From JANXZS01 sp963797255 (GTDB lineage: Bacteria > Acidobacteriota > Terriglobia > Terriglobales > Acidobacteriaceae), in NCBI GenBank assembly GCA_963797255.1, contig CAWCOV010000012.1, positions 248,001 through 312,000 on the forward strand: DNA of 64,000 nt, read 5' to 3'. Below the pieces are notes generated by a model. It was not told the DNA's origin and ran no database searches. It saw nothing but the letters and a program-made list of their open reading frames with translations. Shown piece after piece: positions 9,968 to 17,826 of the stretch; positions within the stretch are counted from its first letter, which is position 1; the number at the start of each line of letters is the position of its first letter. The translations under genes and the position numbers were made by a program.

Positions 9968-10508
9968 CCGCAGATCCTTCGCTTCGCTCAGGATGAGAGG
10001 CCGTGGAATCCGGAATCGAAATCCCACTCAAGCCAACCGCAGGCTTGAATGGGCCACGGGCCAGTGTTGGTAGCGGAACGAGGCGCGTTGGCATTAAGCG
10101 AAAGTTTACTCCCACCCTTCGCCAACGGCAGCGAAGGATGGGGCACCCTCATTGTTGAGAACGAAAGAGTAGGCCACCCGTCAACCGCAGATCCTTCGCT
10201 TCGCTCAGGATGACATCCCATGGAATCCGGAATCGAAATCCCACTCATGCCAACCGCAGGCTTGAATGGGCCACCGGGCCAGTGTGTTGGGAGCGGAACG
10301 AGGCGCGTTGGCATTAAAGCGAAAGTTTACTCCCACCCTTCGCCAACGGCAGCGAAGGATGGGGCACCCTCATTGTTGGAACGAAAGAGTCGGCCACCCG
10401 TCAACCGCAGATCCTTCGGCTACGCCTCGCTTCGCTCAGGATGTCATGCCGTGGAATCCGGAATTGAAATCCCACTCAAGCCAACGGCGGGCTTGAATGG
10501 GCCACCGT
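9968..10508. repeat. tandem repeat, about 2.5 copies of a 217-220 bp unit
   Basis: The unit starts at CCGCAGATCCTTCGCTTCGC and recurs at 9968, 10185 and 10405, giving periods of 217 and 220 bp. Copies 1 and 2 are full length; copy 3 stops near 10508. Copies differ by a few single-base changes and indels; copy 3 has a short insertion, GGCTACGCCTC, inside the first motif. Each full unit carries an internal palindrome (10111-10142 and 10332-10363) with arms CCCACCCTTCGC and GCGAAGGATGGG, related to the hairpin at 797-828. Confidence 0.85.
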
Positions 10509-10536
10509 CATCGGAAGAGCGCGAGTGTGAGGTGGT

Positions 10537-10556
10537 GGCACGGCTGAAGCCGTGCC
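10537..10556 (-). terminator. hairpin at the end of the sigma/anti-sigma operon
   Basis: Perfect arms GGCACGGC and GCCGTGCC around a TGAA/TTCA loop, only about 8 bp past the anti-sigma stop codon. On the plus strand it is followed by CTTTC, so it may serve both directions. Confidence 0.5.
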
Positions 10557-10564
10557 CTTTCAAA

Positions 10565-11377
10565 TTAGTTGCCGGAGAGGACAATGGGCATGGTTGGCGA
10601 GGTTGCGCCGCCTTCATTTTCGATTGTCACGCCGAAGACTTTCGCGGGTACACCGACCGGGAGCGGCGGAAGAACTACGCTTGCTGATCCATTGGCGTCC
10701 GGCCGGAAAGTTCCTGCCGGAATGGGCGCGGAGCCGTTCGCGGGAATGACCCACAGCTCATAAGTCTTGTTCGCCGGTACTGGCTTGAGGTGGTTGGCTA
10801 TGAAGACCAGTGCTCCGCGTGACGGCACGTAACTGGCGTGCGCGGTGGGAGCGGCCGCAGCCTTGCCCTCGGTCAGCGTTGCCTGCTGGGCATCGGGCGC
10901 AGTCAGCGTATCCAATACCTGCTGCGCGCGGGATGCTTGCGCGGATAGGGTTGCGATCTGCGAGCGATCCGCGTTCACCAACTCCTGCAAGTTTCGATTC
11001 TGAATTCCAAGGTATGCGGCGACGGCCAGCATGGCTGCGGCTGCGGCCCACGGAAGCAATGTCGGCCAGATGCTGCGACGTGGCGCGGTTGGGACCAGAA
11101 CCGGTCGTCCTGGGGCGATGGGCTTCTCGGCAATCGCGACAGCTTGCTCTTCCGTTTGCAGGCGAGCGAGGAAGCGGTCGCGCGCACCTGCTGGGATCGG
11201 GACCTGCTCAACGCTGAGTGCCATTGTGGCCAGGTCTCCATTGATTTCGGCAAGTTCGCGGCGGCAGGTCTCGCAGGCAAAGACGTGGGCACGCGCCGTC
11301 GCAGCGTCCGCCGGTGACAGCGACTGCATGGCGTAGAGGACCAGGTCTTCCTGCGGGATGTGTTGACTGTCCGTCAC
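10565..11377 (-). CDS. anti-sigma factor, zinc-finger plus RskA-type domain
   Basis: 270 residues. The N-terminal anti-sigma domain has the zinc-binding HVFACETC motif (His31, Cys35, Cys38) after helices matching the ASD fold. A single transmembrane helix follows (about 106-124, LLPWAAAAAMLAVAAYL), then a coiled-coil-prone segment (NRNLQELVNADRSQIATLSAQ) and an extracytoplasmic RskA-like domain (KTYELWVIPANG, PIPAGTFRPDANGSA). Such proteins hold an ECF sigma factor at the membrane and release it on an envelope or oxidative signal. Its ATG overlaps the upstream sigma gene stop by four bases, so translation is coupled and the pair is clearly a unit. Confidence 0.9.
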   Translation of the reverse strand: MTDSQHIPQEDLVLYAMQSLSPADAATARAHVFACETCRRELAEINGDLATMALSVEQVPIPAGARDRFLARLQTEEQAVAIAEKPIAPGRPVLVPTAPRRSIWPTLLPWAAAAAMLAVAAYLGIQNRNLQELVNADRSQIATLSAQASRAQQVLDTLTAPDAQQATLTEGKAAAAPTAHASYVPSRGALVFIANHLKPVPANKTYELWVIPANGSAPIPAGTFRPDANGSASVVLPPLPVGVPAKVFGVTIENEGGATSPTMPIVLSGN

Positions 11378-12048
11378 GTTCCAAGGGCCTTTCTTAGCGT
11401 CATCATTGCGAGCCGAATTCGAGTCTTTACCGTGCCGAGTGGCTCTCCTGTCTTCTCGGCAATTTCCGTGTGCGACATTCCGTCGAAATATGCCAACTCG
11501 ACAGAAGTCTTCTGATCGGGTGGCAACTCCGCCATTACCACGCGAACTTTTTCCATTAAAACGTTGCGCTCCGCTTCTGAGGCGGTGTCTGTCTTCGACG
11601 CAAGAACGACGTCCTCCACCGAATCGCTGGGACGGCGTTTGCGCAGCAAATCAATTGCGCGATTGCGCGCTACAACCGCTAGCCATCCTCCCAGCGAGCC
11701 ACGGCCGGAGGCGAAGGAATCGGGTTTCCGCCACACCTGTATGAAGATATCCTGCATGATATCTTCAGCCTGGCCCGGGTCTTTCAAAACGCGAAGAGCC
11801 ACGGAGTAGAGCACCCCGGAATAGCGATCAAACAACGCCGCCATTGCGCCCTGGTCGCCAGAGCGCACGCGAGAGAGAAGCGCGAAGTCATCGGGTGTGG
11901 ATGCGGAGAGTGGGCTCACGGCCTCTGAATCACTGTTCAAGGAACGAGTGGGAGGCGGTATCGGATTTTGGGAATCTTCGGGCATCCGATCGGGAAGGGG
12001 CAGCGTAACGCTGGGTAAGCATACAGTAGACATCCGCGAGATATCCAT
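11374..12048 (-). CDS. ECF RNA polymerase sigma factor (SigK-like)
   Basis: 224 residues. After a Pro/Ser-rich, poorly conserved N-terminus of about 50 residues come region 2 (LFDRYSGVLYSVALRVL, AEDIMQDIFIQVWRKP, WLAVVARNRAIDLLRKRR) and region 4 (LPPDQKTSVELAYFDGMSHTEIAEKTGEPLGTVKTRI with the helix-turn-helix). This is the ECF type paired with RskA-like anti-sigmas. Later in-frame ATGs at residues 6 and 22 could be the true start, since the spacing of AAGG before the first ATG is poor. It is cotranscribed with the anti-sigma gene through a four-base overlap. Confidence 0.9.
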   Translation of the reverse strand: MDISRMSTVCLPSVTLPLPDRMPEDSQNPIPPPTRSLNSDSEAVSPLSASTPDDFALLSRVRSGDQGAMAALFDRYSGVLYSVALRVLKDPGQAEDIMQDIFIQVWRKPDSFASGRGSLGGWLAVVARNRAIDLLRKRRPSDSVEDVVLASKTDTASEAERNVLMEKVRVVMAELPPDQKTSVELAYFDGMSHTEIAEKTGEPLGTVKTRIRLAMMTLRKALGT

Positions 12049-12423
12049 ACCTTCGAACTAATTGCTGGTTAAAACCGGATGCCACTATGAAAACAACGCT
12101 ATGCCGTTATGCCGCCGATGGCGGTTTGCGAATTCACAATCATCCCCGGCGTAGGACCCAATTAAATTCGCCATGGGGAGATTTGTTTATGTGGTTATAA
12201 CTTCCGAGATGTCCACAACTCACTCGGAGTCCCATCATTCGGAGCCGTTTCTTTTCTTTTGGACTGCAAAGTAAATCCAGCATCCCACGATCGCGCCGAC
12301 TACGCCGGAAAGGACCCGGTGGATTACCAAATGCTGAACGACGAACGCAACCCTCCCGTCAACCGGATATGACACGGCTGATGAAGGGTCACTCGAAGAC
12401 TCGTGAGTTTATCCGCGATCTCT
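12049..12423. other. intergenic region, 375 bp
   Basis: Lies between the 3' end of the permease gene coming from the right and the 5' end of the sigma gene, so it should hold the promoter of the sigma operon. Apart from the possible 46-residue membrane peptide at 12235-12375 nothing is recognised. Confidence 0.5.
12235..12375 (-). CDS. possible small single-pass membrane protein, 46 aa
   Basis: Short minus-strand frame starting at GTG. The predicted peptide has one hydrophobic helix (VLSGVVGAIVGCWIYFAV, about residues 21-38) followed by QKKRNGSE, a positively charged cytoplasmic end typical of a real membrane protein. There is no clear ribosome site in front of the GTG, and no homologue is recognised. 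It could be a remnant or a chance frame. Confidence 0.3.
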   Translation of the reverse strand: MSYPVDGRVAFVVQHLVIHRVLSGVVGAIVGCWIYFAVQKKRNGSE

Positions 12424-14868
12424 CTACTCGTACCGCAGTGCAACGGTGGGCTCAACGTGTGCCGCCCGCAGCGCAGGAATCAAGGTCGCGACGGTCGCCG
12501 TCGCCAACAGAACGATGGAAACCACGCCAAACGTGAGCACATCCGTTCCACTTGTGCCGTAGAGCACGTTAGCGGTGAATCGCCCCAAGGCCAGTGCGAG
12601 GATAAGTCCGACTGCAATCCCTATGCCGGTCAGGGTGAGTCCCTGGCGCAGAACCATTCGCAGCACATTGCGTGGGTTCGCGCCTAGCGCCATACGAATG
12701 CCGATTTCGTGCGTACGGCAACGCACGGAATAGATCATTACGCCATACAAACCGATCGATGCCAGCGTTAGCCCCACCGATCCGAAAATTCCAAGCAACA
12801 GCGCCGAGATGCGCGGCAACAACAGCGACTTGTCTACGTGCTCTTCCATTGTCTCGATGTTGAATACCGCCATGTTCTGATCGAGTGCCGCGATCTGTTC
12901 GCGCACCGTTTTCGCCAGCGTGAGGGGATTTGTCGATGTCTTGACGATAAGCGTGGTGCCGAAGAAACTGTTCGCCTTTTCCGGAGCCGCATTGAGGAAC
13001 ATGTATACGGCGCCGCTTGTGTTCTCCCCAATCGTGCGGGACTTCGAATTGCGCGCCACGCCAATCACCGTGTACGAGTCCTTGTCCTGCCGAATCTGTC
13101 GCCCTATGGGATCCTGACCGGGAAACAGGTTCGCCGCCATGGTCTCATTGATGATCATTGAGTGCTGATCATCAATTTGAAGATTGAATTCCCGCCCGCG
13201 CAGCACCGGGATCTCCATGGTCTGAAAGTATGCCGTTCCCACGCTGTTCACATTGGCGTTCGCACTCTGCTTGGGATAACCCTTTGTCGCTTCAGCGTCA
13301 AAATTATTGCTGTTTCCGCCGAGACTGAGCGGCACAATGCCGACAAAACTAACCGACCGAACTCCCGGTAACACTGCAACGCGCTCACGCAATTGGGAAA
13401 GAAACAGCACGGTCTTGTCGTGCGAATAGTTCTGCAGTTTAGGGTCCATGCTCATCATCAACAGATTGCCTGGCTTGAAACCAATGTCAATCGTAGCGAC
13501 GTTGCCCAGGCTGCGTAGAAATAATCCGGCCGTAGCTAACAGCACGAGCGACAACGAAACCTGCACTACCACCAGCGTATTGCGCAGGCCCGGCCGCCCG
13601 ATGCGCCCAAAAAGCAGCGAACCGTCCTTGAGCGCATCCACCAGGTCAGGTCGCGAAGCGCGAAGCGCCGGAACCAGCCCAAACAGTAGGGCCGTAATCA
13701 CCGAGAGGCCCAGCGTGAACATCGCCACCCTCATATCCACGTTGAAGTCGAAGACCACCGGGATCGGCAGGGGAAGTTTAAAACTCGAGATGGCTCGTGC
13801 AGCGCCTGCAGCGAGCACGAAACCCGCTGCGGCACCTGTCAGCGTCAGCAAAAAGCTCTCCATCATCAGCTGCCGCACCAGTTGAAAGCGTTTCGCTCCC
13901 AGTGCAAGGCGAACCGCAATTTCTCTTTGCCGTCCGGCCGCGCGCGCCAGCAACAGGTTCGCGACGTTGGCGCATGCCACGAGCAACACTAACCCGACAA
14001 CCACCATCAGCACCGCCATCAACGAGTAGGCGGGAGTTGCGGAACCAGCGATCAGGCCGCCCGCTGGCTGCAACGTGACCTTCTCATGGACCTTTTCTTC
14101 TTTGCGGTAAGTGTCGTCGATGCGCTTCTTCACCACATTGACCAGCACAGCGGCCTGGGAGCGGCTCACTCCCGGCTTAAGCCGCGCATTCAACATCACC
14201 CACTGGTTGTCCCGCTTGTTTCGGATACCCCCTTCAGTTGCGAGGTCAGGCATGATATCTTCCGCGACCGCCAGCGGCACCCAGAACTGCGATACGATGC
14301 CGCGATCCACGCCGTAAAAACCCGGCGGTGCAATACCCACTACCGTGTAACTCTGCCCGTTTAACGCGATTTCGCGGTTCAGAATGTTCGCGTCGCCGCC
14401 GAATCGCCGCCGCCAGAGGTTGCTGCTCAGTACAGCTACGTGGTTGTGCCCGCCTGCCTGGTCGTCTTCAGGCAGGATGGAACGGCCCATCACCATCGCC
14501 ACACTCGCGACCGAGAAAAAGTTCCCACTCACAGCCTGGCCCCAGATCCGCTCCGGATCTCCCTTGCCCCCGATGCTCGAGGGAATCACGGGAAAGTGGG
14601 CCGCAACGCCGCCATCGAATACCTCGCCGGTCTGATCTCGATAGTCAAGGTAGTCGGGATACGAAAAGGAATCGCCCTCTGAGAACATCACCATGCGTCC
14701 CGGATCCTTCACCGGCAGTACACCCCACAGCAGCCCATTGGCAATGCTGAAGACGGTGACGTTTGCCGCAAACCCCAGGGCGATGGAAATGATCACGACC
14801 ATGGAAAAACTGGGAGCCCTGAGAAGGGTCCGAAGGGCAAAGCGCAGATCCTTTATCAGAAGTTCCAT
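12424..14868 (-). CDS. MacB/FtsX-type permease, acidobacterial duplicated orphan permease kind
   Basis: 814 residues with two MacB-like halves. Each half has a periplasmic core domain and an FtsX-type transmembrane region. N-terminal motif LRFALRTLLRAPSFSMVVIISIALGFAANVTVFS is split between cytoplasmic lead and first helix; the first FtsX block contains VGLVLLVACANVANLLLARAAGRQREIAVR and the second GIRMALGANPRNVLRMVLRQG. The repeated signature RxxEIAVRLALGA / THEIGIRMALGA marks the two coupling regions. No ATPase gene is adjacent, matching the acidobacterial duplicated orphan permease group, whose substrate and energy source are unknown. AAGGA precedes the ATG. Confidence 0.9.
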   Translation of the reverse strand: MELLIKDLRFALRTLLRAPSFSMVVIISIALGFAANVTVFSIANGLLWGVLPVKDPGRMVMFSEGDSFSYPDYLDYRDQTGEVFDGGVAAHFPVIPSSIGGKGDPERIWGQAVSGNFFSVASVAMVMGRSILPEDDQAGGHNHVAVLSSNLWRRRFGGDANILNREIALNGQSYTVVGIAPPGFYGVDRGIVSQFWVPLAVAEDIMPDLATEGGIRNKRDNQWVMLNARLKPGVSRSQAAVLVNVVKKRIDDTYRKEEKVHEKVTLQPAGGLIAGSATPAYSLMAVLMVVVGLVLLVACANVANLLLARAAGRQREIAVRLALGAKRFQLVRQLMMESFLLTLTGAAAGFVLAAGAARAISSFKLPLPIPVVFDFNVDMRVAMFTLGLSVITALLFGLVPALRASRPDLVDALKDGSLLFGRIGRPGLRNTLVVVQVSLSLVLLATAGLFLRSLGNVATIDIGFKPGNLLMMSMDPKLQNYSHDKTVLFLSQLRERVAVLPGVRSVSFVGIVPLSLGGNSNNFDAEATKGYPKQSANANVNSVGTAYFQTMEIPVLRGREFNLQIDDQHSMIINETMAANLFPGQDPIGRQIRQDKDSYTVIGVARNSKSRTIGENTSGAVYMFLNAAPEKANSFFGTTLIVKTSTNPLTLAKTVREQIAALDQNMAVFNIETMEEHVDKSLLLPRISALLLGIFGSVGLTLASIGLYGVMIYSVRCRTHEIGIRMALGANPRNVLRMVLRQGLTLTGIGIAVGLILALALGRFTANVLYGTSGTDVLTFGVVSIVLLATATVATLIPALRAAHVEPTVALRYE

Positions 14869-15359
14869 CCGGGTCCTTAATTAGCTGATTTGTCTCTCTG
14901 GGTGTTCATACGCAGATCTCTATTAAGAAGTTCTCGCCTTTTTCTTGATCCGTGAGAACCAAGCTCTTCGCAGGTCTTCGCCGAAGAGGAGGGGTCTATT
15001 TCCCGAGCTGGGCCGCTTTACGCACTACACCGTCCGACGCCCACCCAGCCTTCGCATATCCGGATGCAACGTAGGGAGCAGGTTACGGGTATATAGCCGG
15101 CATTCCGGACATTACCAAAATGGGGTCACTGCCGAGATGCCCACGATACGACCGCAAGCGTCTTCCGAGACCATAGATGTTTTTCGTCACTCATCGGGAC
15201 CACTGTGCTCCAGTTCCCGTTCTGTTGAGGTTTAGGGCATCCCCGGTCCCCAAGTGCGGGGGACCGGGGGCACCCACATGAGGTTCAAGTCGGATGACAG
15301 AATTGCCAATGGATCCTTGGTGATAGGTCCGTAATACAATGTCGGGCAGAGGGGCAACA
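14869..15359. other. intergenic region, 491 bp
   Basis: Between the divergent permease gene and the small secreted protein gene. It contains the GC-rich hairpin at 15241-15269. I see no coding frame of quality on either strand. Confidence 0.5.
15241..15269. repeat. GC-rich perfect hairpin
   Basis: Arms CCCCGGTCCCC and GGGGACCGGGG (11 bp, perfect) with a 7-nt loop, about 90 bp before the next start codon. No U-run on either side. It may be a dispersed repeat or a 5' leader element of the following gene. Confidence 0.6.
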
Positions 15360-15713
15360 ATGCGCAAACGGAATGGAGTACTGCTCGTTGTAGTTGCCGT
15401 CGTTCTTTCATCTGCGGCGAGCGCTGAGAAGCTAACGGGAACCACATCTCTCAAGGACTTTCAACCTGCCGGTACTACGGACAAGAAGAACAAAACGCAG
15501 CAGTTCGATTTCATATTCGACACGACAGATCAGGAATACACATGCCGGACAAAGTCGAAGATCAAGGCCACTGACTACCCGGTAGGGAGCCAGGTCAGGT
15601 ACCAGGTCAACAACGATAAGGGCAAAGTGAAGAACGCAAGCGGGAAGGAAACCGATTGCACGATAGTCCGCGTGGAACAGTTGCGGACCACCCCAGCAGC
15701 GCCGCCTAAATAG
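15360..15713 (+). CDS. small secreted protein of unknown function
   Basis: 117 residues from the ATG at 15360 (MRKRNGVLL...); an ATG 21 bp upstream is also open, but the later one gives a standard signal peptide (residues 1-22, ..SSAASA) and has AGAGGGG just before it. The mature part is about 95 residues, beta-rich and basic, with one pair of cysteines (YTCRTKS and TDCTIV) that could form a disulfide. No catalytic motif is seen. I do not recognise the family. Good signal peptide and codon pattern make it likely to be real. Confidence 0.65.
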   Translation: MRKRNGVLLVVVAVVLSSAASAEKLTGTTSLKDFQPAGTTDKKNKTQQFDFIFDTTDQEYTCRTKSKIKATDYPVGSQVRYQVNNDKGKVKNASGKETDCTIVRVEQLRTTPAAPPK

Positions 15714-15925
15714 GGCCGAGAGCAGCAGAAATGTTACTGACCGCTCGGCTACTCCGACGTAGGGGTGAGACAGACCCCCAAAACGACCGAGATGGACGCC
15801 CAAGGTTGAACGCCTTCAGGCCGTGGCCCCAATATATGCATCGAGAAGCCGGATCGGTCATTTTTTGAAGTTTTGAGGAACCAGGATTACACTGTCTCCG
15901 TATTGCCTCATCAGGGGGTCATCCC

Positions 15926-16144
15926 ATGAGTTCCACGAGCCGTCTCACACTCTTCGCCGTCTGCTTGATCGTGATCGTAGCCATCGGTTCCCAACCACGG
16001 CACGGCATGAGCCAGAGTAAGTCCATGAATGATATATGCGTTTGCATGCCAACCCGGGCGGCATTACTGGTGAAGGCAGCGGTTGCAAAGACGCAGGGAA
16101 GATCGACACAACTAGCTTCCCTGAATGCAACCTCTGGCCAGTAA
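15926..16144 (+). CDS. putative small exported peptide, 72 aa
   Basis: 72-codon frame with GGGGGTC close before the ATG. Residues 1-29 look like a signal peptide (RLTLFAVCLIVIVAIGSQP...). The remainder has two close cysteines (DICVCMPT) and no known motif. Competing frames on the other strand are longer but lack start signals. Function unknown, and it could be spurious. Confidence 0.4.
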   Translation: MSSTSRLTLFAVCLIVIVAIGSQPRHGMSQSKSMNDICVCMPTRAALLVKAAVAKTQGRSTQLASLNATSGQ

Positions 16145-16441
16145 CAGGGGCGGCCAAACGTCATCCCTTGCTCCCCAGGGGCGAAGAATCTCCAATGCAC
16201 TTATCGTGCGCTGATCGTCATTTTCTATGATTTTCGAGCGCATTACCGGGTACTCGGAAATGACTCATAGGTAAAACACGCCCGCAGGTCTCTGGTGTGG
16301 AGGATGCTACTTTTTTCGTAAACTCGTGCTCTTGGAGAGTCCGTTATACCGGGTGGCGGCGTAACGCTGCATCGAGGGCGGCATCTTGGTGTAGCGTGTG
16401 GCGGCATTGAATGTATTCAGCCTTAATCGTGACGTTCGAGT

Positions 16442-16993
16442 TTACGAAGCGGGATTTCTGTCGTACACAAGTGTGGCGAGTTGCTTCCATCCTTCGCCCT
16501 GCTTCTCTGTCAAGGTCCAGCGGTACTGGTTGTTGGTTTTGCGCAGCACATCCACGCGCAAGGTCGCGGGTTTATCGTCGAAGTCTTCGCCTTCAAAAGT
16601 GATTTGCCAGAGATCGCCGTCGATGGTCATGGGGCCTTCGGTGATTGCGTTGGACGCGCTCATATACCAGACGGCGAGAGCCTTTTTCGTCGGATCCCAG
16701 TAGAGGTTGCCGTCGTAGTTTTTGAGTTCGCCGCGGTCGGTGATGAAGTGAGTGGTGAAGCGGATAAATTTGTCGTTGTCCGACCAGACGTAGCGCGTCT
16801 CGATGCGCATTTTGCCCTGACCTACGGCTCCAGCATCGGCTTTCCAGACTCCTCCCACGAGCCATGCCAGTTCGGAGAGAGGATTCTGGGGTAGAGCGTG
16901 CGTGGGGGTGGCGTGCGGTGCGGTCTGCTGTTGCGCTCCGCCGGGGAGGGCGAGGAGGCAGACGGCGAGGAGGGTGGCGGCTTTCGTTCGCAT
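16442..16993 (-). CDS. secreted lipocalin-like / DUF1579-type protein
   Basis: 183 residues from the ATG at 16993, chosen over an upstream start because AAAGGA precedes it and it begins directly with a signal peptide (MRTKAATLLAVCLLALPGGAQQ). The mature part begins LSELAWLVGGVWKAD and continues as alternating beta-strands (RIETRYVWSDNDKFIRFTT, ELKNYDGNLYWDP, LWQITFEGEDF), a pattern of small beta-barrel proteins often annotated as DUF1579 or nitrobindin-like. No ligand residues can be assigned. It diverges from the TetR gene, which probably regulates it. Confidence 0.7.
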   Translation of the reverse strand: MRTKAATLLAVCLLALPGGAQQQTAPHATPTHALPQNPLSELAWLVGGVWKADAGAVGQGKMRIETRYVWSDNDKFIRFTTHFITDRGELKNYDGNLYWDPTKKALAVWYMSASNAITEGPMTIDGDLWQITFEGEDFDDKPATLRVDVLRKTNNQYRWTLTEKQGEGWKQLATLVYDRNPAS

Positions 16994-17136
16994 GGCGGGT
17001 CCTTTGTTAAGCCGGCCCGGTGGGTGCCGGCGACTTGGATGATCATCCAACTATCCTGAGATTCAGGAGGTCTGTCAATAAGAAGATTTTTAAAAAATTG
17101 TTAAATAAGCGTGTGGACAGTGTTATGAGGGTATAC

Positions 17137-17152
17137 TTGGTCAAGTAACCAA
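17137..17152. promoter_or_regulatory. candidate TetR operator
   Basis: Inverted repeat TTGGT-N6-ACCAA ten bases before the TetR start codon, in the 169-bp gap shared with the divergent secreted protein gene. TetR-family repressors usually bind such short symmetric sites in their own promoter. Confidence 0.4.
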
Positions 17153-17162
17153 CATATTGATC

Positions 17163-17762
17163 ATGAAGACCTCTTCGACAACCCGCGACAAGGTGATTGA
17201 CTCGGCTTCCAAGCTATTTGCAGCGAGTGGATTTCGAGCTTGTTCGATGGCAGATATTGCCAACGAAGCGGGCGTCCATGGCGGCAGCCTTTACCACTTT
17301 TTCAAGACGAAGGAAGACCTGCTGCTGGCTGTGCTGGACCGACACGCAGAGATGCTGTGGCCGATGGTGATGGAGCCGGTGTTCGCGCGCGCCAAGGATC
17401 CGATCGAGCGGATTTTCGCGTTGCTGGCCGCATACCGCGAGTGGATGGTGATGACCGATTGCACCTACGTTTGTCCGATTGGACGGCTGGCGCTTGAGGT
17501 CGAGTCGCATTCCGAGAATGTGCACAAAAAGATTGCTGCCAACTTCGATGGCTGGCGCGCTGCCGTGAGCCAGTGTCTTGAAGAAGCGAAGGATCGGCTG
17601 CCGACGGGCACGGAGATCGATCCGCTGGCGCGGTTTGTTCTGACCGTGATGGAAGGCGGACTGATGCAGTCGCGCAGCCAGCGCGACATTGGGCCATATG
17701 ACGACTCCGTCGCGCAGCTGCGAACTTATTTTCAATTGTTGCTGAAGCGGGCGGCGCAGTAG
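17163..17762 (+). CDS. TetR/AcrR-family transcriptional regulator
   Basis: 199 residues. The N-terminal DNA-binding domain is typical: VIDSASKLFAASGFRACSMADIANEAGVHGGSLYHFFKTKEDLLLAVL. The C-terminal ligand domain is unassigned, with a Cys-containing CTYVCPIGRLALEVE segment seen in YcdC / FadR-type members. I start it at the ATG 17163; a TTG at 17157 is in frame. No clear Shine-Dalgarno sequence is present, so translation may be leaderless. Divergent to the secreted beta-barrel protein gene, with a candidate operator between them. Confidence 0.88.
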   Translation: MKTSSTTRDKVIDSASKLFAASGFRACSMADIANEAGVHGGSLYHFFKTKEDLLLAVLDRHAEMLWPMVMEPVFARAKDPIERIFALLAAYREWMVMTDCTYVCPIGRLALEVESHSENVHKKIAANFDGWRAAVSQCLEEAKDRLPTGTEIDPLARFVLTVMEGGLMQSRSQRDIGPYDDSVAQLRTYFQLLLKRAAQ

Positions 17763-17826
17763 TACTTCCGACTAATATTAGAGTGACCTCGGTCGCTCTA
17801 TAAAGAGTGTGCTCGATGGTCCGAGA

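Larger units (their letters stand above)
9818..10564. other. intergenic region dominated by tandem repeats, 747 bp
   Basis: Gene-free stretch between the GH5 gene and the convergent anti-sigma gene. It holds the tandem repeat array at 9968-10508 and the hairpin at 10537-10556. Open frames here change from copy to copy of the repeat through single-base indels, so I do not regard them as coding. Confidence 0.7.

Noticed and set aside
9825..10687. Open frames in the tandem repeat region
   Set aside because: They shift between copies through single-base indels and have the same low-complexity repeat translation in each frame.
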